From NCBI RefSeq assembly GCF_030146175.1, contig NZ_JASLCE010000128.1, positions 1 to 36,048 of the forward strand: DNA of 36,048 nt, in the 5' to 3' direction. A program made the translations under genes and the position numbers. Below are positions 25,764 through 33,772 of this stretch, one piece after another; the first letter of the stretch is position 1; each line of letters begins with the position of its first letter. The stretch is from Flavobacterium sp. GTDB taxonomy: Bacteria > Bacteroidota > Bacteroidia > Flavobacteriales > Flavobacteriaceae. A model generated the notes under the pieces. The model saw only the letters and a list, made by a program, of their open reading frames with translations. It had not been told where the DNA came from and ran no database searches.

Positions 25764-25795
25764 ACACCGGACAGGTTTTGGAAATCTGTAGGTGT
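25764..25795. repeat. Degenerate copy of the 33-bp palindromic repeat
   Basis: ACACCGGACAGGTTTT (25764-25779) faces AAATCTGTAGGTGT (25782-25795), an imperfect inverted repeat sharing the ACACC..ACAGGTTTT half with the perfect copy at 24816. The two copies lie on either side of the DUF4065/TM gene pair. Confidence 0.5.
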
Positions 25796-25805
25796 GGTGG
25801 AAATA

Positions 25806-25833
25806 CAACAAAAAAGCCTCCAATTGGAGGCTT
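25806..25833 (-). terminator. Terminator of the proline dehydrogenase gene
   Basis: AAGCCTCC-AATT-GGAGGCTT (25814-25833) followed on the minus strand by a T run, 7 bp after the proline dehydrogenase stop codon. Confidence 0.85.
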
Positions 25834-25839
25834 ATTAGA

Positions 25840-27015
25840 TTAATTATCTTCTATTTTTCGACGTTGTCTTTCGTTTTTAAGCAACGTTAACTCTCTGCTG
25901 GTTTGTCCGGCTACCGAAGTGTTTTCTTCGGCACGACGAATCAGGTAGGGCATCACGTCACGAACCGGACCGAATGGTAAATATTTCGATACGTTAAAAT
26001 CGTTTGCCGCCAGGTTATAACTGATATTGTCACTCATTCCGTATAACTGACCAAAGAATACACGGGAATCGTGTTTTGGAATATGGTGTTCTTCCATTAA
26101 CTGCATTAAACGATAGGAACTGTTTTCGTTATGCGTACCGGCAAAAATCGCCATCATATCAATATTCTCGATCATATACTGGATCGCGTTGTCGTAATTG
26201 ATATCCGTAGCTTCTTTCGATTCGCAAATAGGTGATTTATATCCTTTTTCCTCGGCACGTTTGTTTTCTTTCTCCATATACGCTCCGCGAACAATCTTCA
26301 TCCCAATATGGAACCCTTCGGCTTTTGCTTCTGCGTGTAGTTTTTTCAGGTAATCCAGACGATCCCAACGATACATTTGTAACGTATTATAGATAATCGC
26401 CTTTTCTTTGTTGTATTTACGCATCATATCGGCAACCAACTCATCGGCAGCATCCTGCATCCAACTTTCTTCACCGTCAATCAATAATGCCACATCTTTT
26501 TCGTAAGCCGTACGACAAACTTTTTCAAAACGTGCTACTACTCTATCCCATTCAGCTTGCTCTTCCGGGCTTAACTGTTTTTTCTCACCTAATTTTTCAT
26601 ATAGGAAAAAACGTCCCAATCCGGTTGGTTTAAATACCGCAAACGGAATTGCCTCGCGCTCTTTTGCAAATTCGATCGTTTTTAACGTCATTTCCAAAGC
26701 CGCATCAAACTGTGCTTCGTCTTCTTTTCCTTCAACGGAATAATCCAAAACGGAAGTCACGCCTTTGGTAAACATTTTGTCCACTACTTTCAGACAGTCA
26801 TCTTCACTGACACCACCACAAAAATGATCAAATACCGTAGCCCGGATTAATCCTTCTACCGGTAAATGGGCCTTTAAGGCAAAGTTAGTCACCGCGGTTC
26901 CTATTTTTACCAAAGGTTCATTATCAATCATTTTAAAAAGAAAATAAGCTCGATCAAGCTCCGTGTCACTTTTTAGTGCAAAAGCAACCTGTGTGTTGTT
27001 AAATATTTTTTCCAT
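25840..27015 (-). CDS. Proline dehydrogenase (monofunctional)
   Basis: 391 residues from the chosen start at 27015 (MEKIFNNTQVAFALKSD). The frame has another Met at 27039, but a TATATTTG -7 box at 27037-27044 would then overlap the start codon, so the internal start is better. The PRODH barrel shows VRGAYMEKENKRA (flavin and substrate-binding region), ALLIDGEESW, FAGTHNENS, FGQLYGMSDNI and a C-terminal YLPFGPVRDVMPYLIRRAEEN with the substrate-binding Arg pair (R-R-x-x-E-N). It oxidises proline to pyrroline-5-carboxylate with FAD, passing electrons to the quinone pool. Monofunctional, without the P5C dehydrogenase domain of PutA. Transcribed divergently from aroB. Confidence 0.92.
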   Translation of the reverse strand: MEKIFNNTQVAFALKSDTELDRAYFLFKMIDNEPLVKIGTAVTNFALKAHLPVEGLIRATVFDHFCGGVSEDDCLKVVDKMFTKGVTSVLDYSVEGKEDEAQFDAALEMTLKTIEFAKEREAIPFAVFKPTGLGRFFLYEKLGEKKQLSPEEQAEWDRVVARFEKVCRTAYEKDVALLIDGEESWMQDAADELVADMMRKYNKEKAIIYNTLQMYRWDRLDYLKKLHAEAKAEGFHIGMKIVRGAYMEKENKRAEEKGYKSPICESKEATDINYDNAIQYMIENIDMMAIFAGTHNENSSYRLMQLMEEHHIPKHDSRVFFGQLYGMSDNISYNLAANDFNVSKYLPFGPVRDVMPYLIRRAEENTSVAGQTSRELTLLKNERQRRKIEDN

Positions 27016-27036
27016 TGTCGTTTGAAAATCTATGTG

Positions 27037-27044
27037 CAAATATA
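27037..27044 (-). promoter_or_regulatory. -7 promoter box of the proline dehydrogenase gene
   Basis: Minus-strand TATATTTG fits TAnnTTTG perfectly, 21 bp before the chosen start codon at 27015. It decides that start. Confidence 0.6.
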
Positions 27045-27077
27045 GCCACAGTTTAAGAATATATCATAAAAAATGAC

Positions 27078-27085
27078 GATTTTTG
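27078..27085 (+). promoter_or_regulatory. Candidate -7 box of aroB
   Basis: GATTTTTG matches TAnnTTTG except for the first base and lies 26 bp before the preferred aroB start at 27112. If real, the in-frame ATG at 27073 would not be transcribed. Confidence 0.35.
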
Positions 27086-27111
27086 CCATTGAATTATCAA
27101 CTTTACAAACG

Positions 27112-28179
27112 ATGCAAACAATCCAGGCGAACGGTTATTCCATCTATTTTAACGAAAACTGCTATACATTTTTAAGTGAAACGCTTCATAAAGATGCGTA
27201 TTCGAAAATTTTTATCGTAGTCGACAGTGAAACAGCAAATTACTGTATGCCGGATTTTTTAGCCAATCTTGCTACCGAAATCCCGATTGAGATCATCGAA
27301 TTCGAAGCCGGCGAAGTCTATAAAAACATCGAAACCTGTACGCATATCTGGCAGGCGCTAACCGAATTGGGTGCCGATCGCAAGAGTGTTATTATTAATG
27401 TAGGCGGTGGCGTAGTAACCGATTTAGGCGGATTTGTCGCGTGTACCTATAAAAGAGGAATCGATTTTATTAATGTACCGACAACCCTATTGGCGATGGT
27501 CGATGCTTCGGTTGGTGGAAAAAACGGTGTTGATCTTGGAAATCTTAAAAACCAAGTAGGTGTGATTCAGAATCCGATTGCGGTTTTAATCGATACCCAT
27601 TATCTGAGAACCTTACCGCAAAGTCAGATGCGTTCCGGATTGGCCGAAATGCTTAAACACGGGTTGATTCAGGATCGCGCCTATTGGACTAAATTCGGAG
27701 ATCTTTCCAGTCTGGATACCGACGATTTAAATGAATTGATTCATCAATCGGTCATCATTAAAAATAATGTAGTGACTCAGGATCCAACGGAAAAAGGATT
27801 ACGCAAAGCTTTGAATTTCGGACATACCTTAGGACACGCGATCGAAAGTTATTTTCTTGAAAACGAAAACAAGGAAACGCTCCTTCACGGCGAAGCTATC
27901 GCTATCGGAATGATACTGGAAAGCTATTTATCACTTGAAAAAGAACTGTTGACCGAAAACGAATATCAGGAAATAAAAAGTATAATTGCCGATATTTATC
28001 CGACGGTTCCGTTTACCGAAAAGGACATCGAAAATTGTATCGATTTACTGATTCACGACAAGAAAAATGAATTCGGAAAAGTGAAGTTTGCACTTTTAAA
28101 CGGAATCGGTGCTGTAAAAATCGACGAAGAGATCGAAAATGACCTGATTTATAAGGCTTTTGACGATTATAAAAACTAA
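27112..28179 (+). CDS. aroB: 3-dehydroquinate synthase
   Basis: 355 residues from the preferred start (MQTIQANGYSIYFNEN). The frame extends 13 codons upstream to an ATG at 27073, a less likely start given the candidate promoter between. The NAD-binding GGGVVTDLGGFVACTYKRG and the substrate loop PTTLLAMVDASVGGKNG are clear. The Zn ligands are in SGLAEMLKHGLI (Glu), NFGHTLGHAIE (His) and LLHGEAIAIGM (His). It converts DAHP to 3-dehydroquinate, the second step of the shikimate pathway, in the cytoplasm. It is transcribed alone and divergently from the proline dehydrogenase gene; the next gene has its own promoter. Confidence 0.95.
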   Translation: MQTIQANGYSIYFNENCYTFLSETLHKDAYSKIFIVVDSETANYCMPDFLANLATEIPIEIIEFEAGEVYKNIETCTHIWQALTELGADRKSVIINVGGGVVTDLGGFVACTYKRGIDFINVPTTLLAMVDASVGGKNGVDLGNLKNQVGVIQNPIAVLIDTHYLRTLPQSQMRSGLAEMLKHGLIQDRAYWTKFGDLSSLDTDDLNELIHQSVIIKNNVVTQDPTEKGLRKALNFGHTLGHAIESYFLENENKETLLHGEAIAIGMILESYLSLEKELLTENEYQEIKSIIADIYPTVPFTEKDIENCIDLLIHDKKNEFGKVKFALLNGIGAVKIDEEIENDLIYKAFDDYKN

Positions 28180-28224
28180 GATTTTTTTAATAAAAATTGT
28201 TTTTAAAAACGAGCTATTATTTTT

Positions 28225-28232
28225 TACATTTG
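28225..28232 (+). promoter_or_regulatory. -7 promoter box upstream of speA
   Basis: TACATTTG fits TAnnTTTG exactly, 255 bp before the speA start codon. An in-frame ATG at 28238 opens a 59-codon frame ending at 28417, which may be a leader ORF or chance. Confidence 0.55.
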
Positions 28233-28486
28233 TCGCGATGAAAAATAGTCAGAATCCTCACATCCCCAACAGCGGAAACACCCGGAAAAACAGATCCTTG
28301 TCCAAAATGCAACGGATTATTTTTTCTATTAAAAGTGTCCGCAATTTTGACATTTTCCTTTTTACCAATCCACTGCATGAAAAATTGCAGATTATGTACG
28401 CTAATATTAGAGTTTGAAAAGTGCGTTATACTAAGGAATCTTTTTTTAAAGAATTTATTATTATAACCTAAAAAGCACTTATTAAA
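28233..28486 (+). other. Long 5' leader of the polyamine operon
   Basis: About 250 nt lie between the promoter box and the speA start. They hold a possible 59-codon basic leader ORF (28238-28417, MKNSQNPHIPNSGNTRKN at its start) and a far-spaced AAGTGC (28419-28424) / GCACTT (28475-28480) pair near the start codon. No riboswitch family that I know is recognisable. Confidence 0.4.
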
Positions 28487-29893
28487 ATGAACACAAAATA
28501 TTACGACCTGATCAATCAGACTTTCTATTTCCCTCAGGAGGAATTTACATTAAATAAAGACAACCTTCAGTTTCACAACATCGATTTGATGAAATTGGTT
28601 GAACAATACGGTACGCCGTTAAAGTTTACGTATTTGCCACAGATTTCCAACAACATTAATAAAGCCAAAGGATGGTTCCGTAAGGCTATGGAAAAACACA
28701 AATACGAAGGAAAATATTACTATTGCTATTGCACCAAAAGTTCGCACTTCGAATTTGTGATGAACGAGGCATTTAAAAACAATATCCATATCGAAACGTC
28801 TTCGGCTTTCGACGTGAATATCGTGGAAAACCTAATGGAGCAAGGTAAAATCAACAAAAACACTTATGTTGTTTGTAACGGTTTTAAACGCGAACAATAT
28901 ATTGATAATATTGCAAAACTGATCAACAATGGTCATTCGAAAACGATTCCGGTAATCGACAATTATGAAGAATTGGATTTATTACAGGAAAAAATCGAAG
29001 GTAAATTTAAAATCGGTATCCGTATTGCGGCTGAGGAAGAACCGAAATTCGAGTTCTATACCTCTCGTTTGGGAATCGGTTATAAAAACATTGTTCCGTT
29101 TTACAGAAAACAAATTCAGGAAAACAAGAATGTGGAACTAAAAATGTTACACTTCTTTATCAACACCGGTATCCGCGATACGGCCTACTACTGGAATGAG
29201 CTTTTAAAATGTATGAAAGTATACATCGCGTTAAAAAAAGAATGCCCTACTTTGGACAGTCTTAATATTGGCGGTGGTTTCCCTATTAAAAATTCATTGG
29301 CTTTCGAATACGATTATGAATATATGATCAGCGAAATCCTAAACCAAATCAAAATTGCATGTGATGATGCCGATGTTCCGGTACCACACATCTTTACCGA
29401 GTTTGGTTCGTTTACCGTTGGAGAATCCGGAGGCGCGATTTACCAGGTATTGTATCAGAAACAACAAAATGACCGTGAAAAATGGAACATGATCGATTCG
29501 TCTTTCATTACCACTTTACCGGATACATGGGCAATTAACAAGCGTTTTGTAATGATGGCGGTGAACCGTTGGAACGATACTTACGAACGGGTATTATTAG
29601 GCGGACTAACCTGCGACAGCGACGATTATTACAATTCCGAACAACATATGAACGCGGTTTACCTTCCGAAATACAACAAAGAAAAACCATTGTATATCGG
29701 TTTCTTTAATACCGGAGCGTATCAGGAGACAATCGGTGGTTTCGGAGGACTACACCACTGTCTGATTCCGCAACCAAAACACATCCTTATTGACCGCGAC
29801 GAAAATGGTATTGTTGCTACCGAAGTATTTTCGGAACAGCAAACAGCCGACGAGGTGTTGAAGATTTTAGGGTACGAGAAAAAAGAAAAATAA
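28487..29893 (+). CDS. speA: Biosynthetic arginine decarboxylase (PLP, alanine-racemase fold)
   Basis: 468 residues, shorter than E. coli SpeA (about 650) but typical of the Bacteroidota form, which lacks most inserted helical regions. The PLP Lys is K84 in YCYCTKSSHFEFV. HIETSSAFDVNIV, SLNIGGGFPI (PLP phosphate-binding glycines) and the second-subunit Cys motif GGLTCDSDD are present, as is the C-terminal FFNTGAYQETIGGFGGLHHC. It decarboxylates arginine to agmatine, the entry step to polyamines in this phylum. A deoxyhypusine-synthase homologue follows after 57 bp in the same operon. No agmatinase gene is present between or near them in this window. Confidence 0.9.
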   Translation: MNTKYYDLINQTFYFPQEEFTLNKDNLQFHNIDLMKLVEQYGTPLKFTYLPQISNNINKAKGWFRKAMEKHKYEGKYYYCYCTKSSHFEFVMNEAFKNNIHIETSSAFDVNIVENLMEQGKINKNTYVVCNGFKREQYIDNIAKLINNGHSKTIPVIDNYEELDLLQEKIEGKFKIGIRIAAEEEPKFEFYTSRLGIGYKNIVPFYRKQIQENKNVELKMLHFFINTGIRDTAYYWNELLKCMKVYIALKKECPTLDSLNIGGGFPIKNSLAFEYDYEYMISEILNQIKIACDDADVPVPHIFTEFGSFTVGESGGAIYQVLYQKQQNDREKWNMIDSSFITTLPDTWAINKRFVMMAVNRWNDTYERVLLGGLTCDSDDYYNSEQHMNAVYLPKYNKEKPLYIGFFNTGAYQETIGGFGGLHHCLIPQPKHILIDRDENGIVATEVFSEQQTADEVLKILGYEKKEK

Positions 29894-29950
29894 ATTCAGT
29901 ATGTTTGACTTTTCTACAAAAAGCAGACATTAACTTTAAATAATTAAGAA

Positions 29951-30922
29951 ATGAGTAAAGGACCAATCAGTCAGTTTATTGAAAAGTATTATTTACATTT
30001 CAACTCTGCGACGGTAGTTGATGCGGCCAAAGCCTACGAAGCGCAACTACAGAACGGTGCAAAAATGATGGTGACATTAGCCGGAGCTATGAGTACAGCA
30101 GAATTAGGAAAGATTTTTGCTGAAATGATCCGTCAAGATAAAGTACAAATCATCTCCTGTACAGGAGCCAACCTGGAAGAGGATATCATGAACCTTGTAG
30201 CGCACTCACACTACGAGCGTGTTCCAAACTACCGTGATTTAACACCTCAGGAGGAATGGGATTTATTGGAAAGAGGTTTGAACCGTGTAACGGATACTTG
30301 TATTCCGGAGCACGAAGCCTTCCGTCGTTTACAAAAACATATCCACAAAATCTGGAAAGATGCTGAAGATGCCGGAGAGCGTTATTTCCCGCACGAATTC
30401 ATGTATAAAATGTTACTTTCAGGATGTCTGGAAGAATATTACGAAATCGACTTAAAAGACAGCTGGATGTATGCTGCGGCAGAGAAAAACCTACCAATTG
30501 TTGTTCCGGGATGGGAAGACAGTACCATGGGGAATATCTTCGCGTCCTACGTGATTAAAGGCGAATTAAAAGCAACGACCATGAAATCGGGTATCGAATA
30601 CATGACGTTCCTTGCCGACTGGTATACAAAAAATAGCGACAAAGGCGTTGGTTTCTTCCAAATTGGTGGTGGTATTGCCGGTGACTTCCCTATTTGTGTG
30701 GTTCCGATGTTGTACCAGGATATGGAAATGCACGATGTACCTTTCTGGAGTTACTTCTGTCAGATCTCCGATTCGACCACAAGTTACGGTTCGTATTCCG
30801 GAGCAGTTCCAAATGAAAAAATCACTTGGGGTAAATTAGATATCAACACACCAAAATTTGTAATCGAATCGGATGCAACTATCGTGGCACCGCTTATTTT
30901 TGCTTATCTATTGGATATGTAA
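29951..30922 (+). CDS. Deoxyhypusine synthase-family protein (polyamine aminobutyl/aminopropyl transferase-like)
   Basis: 323 residues with the NAD-binding deoxyhypusine synthase fold: TLAGAMSTAELG, SCTGANLEEDI and PGWEDSTMGN. The reactive Lys motif is ITWGKL (W293, K295), matching the catalytic Lys of eukaryotic DHS. Bacteria have no eIF5A, so the substrate must differ. Bacterial members of the family include sym-homospermidine synthases, and the speA neighbour supports a polyamine role. By eye, the GGGVVKHHIANA segment of human DHS aligns with GGGIAGDFPICV here, so the active-site His is gone. The spermidine-binding Asp before the Lys motif aligns with Y282. The Glu four residues before the Trp is kept (E289). 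Precise reaction unresolved. Confidence 0.88.
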   Translation: MSKGPISQFIEKYYLHFNSATVVDAAKAYEAQLQNGAKMMVTLAGAMSTAELGKIFAEMIRQDKVQIISCTGANLEEDIMNLVAHSHYERVPNYRDLTPQEEWDLLERGLNRVTDTCIPEHEAFRRLQKHIHKIWKDAEDAGERYFPHEFMYKMLLSGCLEEYYEIDLKDSWMYAAAEKNLPIVVPGWEDSTMGNIFASYVIKGELKATTMKSGIEYMTFLADWYTKNSDKGVGFFQIGGGIAGDFPICVVPMLYQDMEMHDVPFWSYFCQISDSTTSYGSYSGAVPNEKITWGKLDINTPKFVIESDATIVAPLIFAYLLDM

Positions 30923-30959
30923 TTTTTAATGTTTGCCCTAAAAAAAACAGGATTTTTTA

Positions 30960-30990
30960 TTTGAAAATACGTTTTAGGATATTACATTTG
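30960..30990 (+). promoter_or_regulatory. Consensus Bacteroidota promoter TTTG-N19-TACATTTG
   Basis: TTTG (30960-30963), 19 bp, then TACATTTG (30983-30990): an exact match to the -33/-7 consensus. It lies 29 bp before the start of the acidic-protein gene. Confidence 0.8.
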
Positions 30991-31019
30991 AAACAACAAC
31001 AAGCATTAAAAAACAACGA

Positions 31020-31457
31020 ATGAAAAGAGTAATTGTAGATTACGCTAAATTAACAAATGAAATCTTAACGCTCCTAGTTGAGAAATTTCCCGACGGATAC
31101 GATGATTCTGATGTTATCCGTTTTAAAAATGCTAAGAATGAAACAGTTGAAGCAGTTGAAGTACGAACTGAAGATACGATCTACTTAGTAAAAGTAAGTA
31201 CTAAGCTTGCAGACAGAATTGAAAACTTCGACGATGATGAAGATGATATCTCAGCAGAAGATACATTAGACATCAAAGGACTTGACATCGAAGATGGCGA
31301 GGATGACGACGCTAAAAAGACGAAACCATCCAAACCTAAAAAATCTCAGGATGACGGAGATGAGGATGATGAAGATGATGAGGACTACGATGACGAGGAC
31401 GATGATGAAGATCGCGATTATGACGAGGACGACGACGAAGACGACGATGAAGAGTAA
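31020..31457 (+). CDS. Small protein with a conserved N-terminal domain and polyacidic tail
   Basis: 145 residues. Residues 1-70 are a normal mixed domain (MKRVIVDYAKLTNEILTLLV, then EKFPDGYDDSDVIRFKNAKN). Acidity rises from about residue 74, a short basic island (KKTKPSKPKK) follows at about 100-110, and in the last 35 residues all but four are Asp or Glu. I do not recognise the N-terminal domain. The tail resembles those of RNA polymerase delta subunit, nucleoplasmin-like or DNA-mimic proteins, so a role in binding basic or nucleic-acid-binding partners is possible. It has a perfect consensus promoter and its own terminator, so it is a strongly and independently expressed gene. Low-complexity GAT/GAC/GAA repeats in the DNA make the tail length prone to slippage. 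Confidence 0.8.
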   Translation: MKRVIVDYAKLTNEILTLLVEKFPDGYDDSDVIRFKNAKNETVEAVEVRTEDTIYLVKVSTKLADRIENFDDDEDDISAEDTLDIKGLDIEDGEDDDAKKTKPSKPKKSQDDGDEDDEDDEDYDDEDDDEDRDYDEDDDEDDDEE

Positions 31458-31487
31458 GCCTTTCGGATTACAAACAAAAACCCATAT

Positions 31488-31522
31488 AAAAAATCCCGGT
31501 TAGAAATAATCGGGATTTTTTT
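31488..31522 (+). terminator. Terminator of the acidic-protein gene
   Basis: AAAAAATCCCG (31488-31498) and CGGGATTTTTT (31511-31521) flank a 12-nt loop and end in a T tract, 30 bp after the stop codon. Confidence 0.8.
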
Positions 31523-31686
31523 ATTTTAAATCAAATCAATAATTGAAAAATCGGATTAGCACTACTACACTACTCTGGTGTATAAAAAGCAATGGTATTC
31601 TTTTCGATTTACAGATCGATACTATTTGAATAGGAAATAGAATATAGAAATTGATTCGGCAAAGTTTGCCAAAGGTAAAACGGATC

Positions 31687-33714
31687 TTATAACAGTCCGT
31701 TATATTTCCGAACAAACCATTCTACCGCAAGGCTTACGATTAAAATGATCAATAAACCTTTCCAATCGATTAAAGGCGATTGTGTGATTACGGCTTTTTG
31801 CACCGGAACATAATTCGGATTTTCGGACAAAGCTTTAATTAAAGCGTCCACCTGATTCGGATAATACGTTTTACCGTTCGTATTCGCAGCCAATTGTGTT
31901 AATCGCGCTACATCCGGATTTACGAATTGTTTTTCGATTTCAAAATCCAATACTTCAAAGTTTCCGCTATACGATGTTTTGGATTGGTTTTCTTTTACTA
32001 CAAATCCATACTGACCTGCTTCAAGTCCGTCCAGGTTTACTTTGTATTCGCCATTCCCTTTTAGGAAGTCGTAATTTTTAACCGCATTGGTCTTTTTATT
32101 TTTTAACTGAATCGTAAGACGGGCATTTTCGTCGAACTCGTAGTTTTTATTAAAATATTGTGCTGAAATTTCGATGGTTTCACCGGAATTATAAAAACTT
32201 TCGTGTTGTACAACCAACGATTTTTTTAAGGCATTTGAAGCCAGAAATTGTATCGTTTTATCGATAAAAATATCGAATTGCTCAAACGATTTTGTTTTTA
32301 GATGACTTTCGACACGCCATTTCCAAATGTTTTCACCAAAAAGATAGGCATTCCGTTTCGCACCGTTTTCGGTAAAAACCAATAGCGGATTTCCGGATAC
32401 AATGTTGCGGATTCGGGATTGCAATAAAACATTCGCATTACCGGTAAGGGTTATCGTACCAAATGGATTTTGCAACGGTGGCATTTGTTCAAAACCAATA
32501 TTATCCAGAGCAAAGGCATTAAACTGCGGATTAAAATCGGCTGAGAAATCTTCTTTCTGACTACCCATTCTAAATTGAACTGCCGATTGCGATTGGTTTA
32601 ACAGATTAAAATCCGTTTGCAAACCGGTGATCGTCCAGGTATTTAATTGCAGGTTTTTATTTAATTCCAACAGCTTTTTAAAATCCGTGTTAGGCTGATA
32701 CAAAACCAAAACATTATAATCGTTTAACGAATTGATTTCGTCTGGATTAACGATCGTTACTTTACGTTGTTGATTCGATTCAATGGCACGTTTTAACGCT
32801 CCTAAATCGGGATGATTTAAAGACGAAACCAACGCAATTTCCGACCGTTGATCGATAACTTCTACCGCAAAATTCTTAGTGTTATTGTATTTATTTTTTT
32901 CGTTTTCGGCCAACGTAATGACTGCTTTATAGGTCTGTACGCCTACTTTATCTGCATTAAGCAAAACCGAAACCACCTGTGCTTTTTTAGACGGGCCAAA
33001 AGTTACATTTTGTTTGTATACCGTTCCATTCCCTTGTTGGATACTAAAAACGGCATTGACATTTTTGGTTCCGCTATATTGTAAAAAGACTTCAACCGGG
33101 AATTTATTTTTTAGAAACGCATATTTATTCACATTCAACTGGTTGATTTTTAAATCCAGGAATGTCGTCGTATCACCTAATACTAACGGAAAAACGGTTG
33201 TATTTTGCTGAAAACTGTAAACATAATCATTTCCAATCGTCTGATTACCATCAGTCAGTACTACTACCGGATAATTCTGATTGCGGTAAAATTGCTTTAA
33301 ATTTTGAGCCACCAGATCGATATGCGTTTGTTTCCCTTTAAAATCAAGTTGTTTTCCGGCTGAAAAATCGGCATCGAAAGTATACCGTTGTACGTCGTAT
33401 TTCTCTTTTAAAACACTGTTTTCTGCTATTTTTTCGGATAATGATTTGGCCAGATCGCCCTGTTTCAGCTCCTGAATCGATTGGGAATTATCGACAATTA
33501 CCGGCAAAGGTGTTTTTACATCCTGATAGGTTTTTCGGGAAATAACCGGATTGATCAGTAATATAAAAATAGCGAGCAACGTCAGAAAACGTAAAAAAGC
33601 CAGAAACAGGTGTATTTTCGACCTGTTCCCGGCTTTGTATAAGTATTGGTAAAACGCTAAACCAAAAGCAACACTAATAGCTAATATCAGCAATACAATT
33701 GTAGATGTTGTCAT
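31687..33714 (-). CDS. VWA-domain membrane protein (BatA-like, large periplasmic region)
   Basis: 675 residues. Two N-terminal membrane helices (about 4-24 and 36-57) are followed by a von Willebrand A-like domain with an intact MIDAS pattern: D75-x-S-x-S in VIVDNSQSI, T130 in GKQTHID and D155 in VVLTDGNQT. The long middle part consists of beta-rich, Ig-like periplasmic segments. A last helix (about 650-668) leaves a short basic tail (RKYNGLL). The layout resembles flavobacterial proteins of unknown function related to BatA or to N-terminal aerotolerance-type VWA proteins, but no MoxR ATPase or other Bat gene is adjacent. It starts 58 bp downstream of fabG on the same strand, so it may share that transcript. 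Confidence 0.75.
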   Translation of the reverse strand: MTTSTIVLLILAISVAFGLAFYQYLYKAGNRSKIHLFLAFLRFLTLLAIFILLINPVISRKTYQDVKTPLPVIVDNSQSIQELKQGDLAKSLSEKIAENSVLKEKYDVQRYTFDADFSAGKQLDFKGKQTHIDLVAQNLKQFYRNQNYPVVVLTDGNQTIGNDYVYSFQQNTTVFPLVLGDTTTFLDLKINQLNVNKYAFLKNKFPVEVFLQYSGTKNVNAVFSIQQGNGTVYKQNVTFGPSKKAQVVSVLLNADKVGVQTYKAVITLAENEKNKYNNTKNFAVEVIDQRSEIALVSSLNHPDLGALKRAIESNQQRKVTIVNPDEINSLNDYNVLVLYQPNTDFKKLLELNKNLQLNTWTITGLQTDFNLLNQSQSAVQFRMGSQKEDFSADFNPQFNAFALDNIGFEQMPPLQNPFGTITLTGNANVLLQSRIRNIVSGNPLLVFTENGAKRNAYLFGENIWKWRVESHLKTKSFEQFDIFIDKTIQFLASNALKKSLVVQHESFYNSGETIEISAQYFNKNYEFDENARLTIQLKNKKTNAVKNYDFLKGNGEYKVNLDGLEAGQYGFVVKENQSKTSYSGNFEVLDFEIEKQFVNPDVARLTQLAANTNGKTYYPNQVDALIKALSENPNYVPVQKAVITQSPLIDWKGLLIILIVSLAVEWFVRKYNGLL

Positions 33715-33772
33715 TATATATTCGCTATTAAACTTTTTATTTTTAAGGTTTTACATTATTTTAATTAAATGA

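Noticed and set aside
24816..25795. Possible CRISPR array or IS ends formed by the two palindromes
   Set aside because: Only two unequal copies about 950 bp apart with genes between them and no transposase; neither a spacer pattern nor an insertion sequence.
28160..28417. An 85-codon ORF overlapping the end of aroB
   Set aside because: Its start lies inside aroB and upstream of the promoter box, and its first third is a low-complexity translation of AT-rich DNA. Only the part from 28238 is worth considering as a leader ORF.
31282..31503. A Met/Thr/Arg-rich ORF overlapping the acidic-protein gene
   Set aside because: It is the shifted reading of the GAT/GAC/GAA repeats that encode the acidic tail.
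31658..31670. Palindrome GGCAAAGTTTGCC near the end of the VWA gene
   Set aside because: Its 6-bp arms are separated by one base, too tight to fold, and no T tract follows; not called as a terminator.
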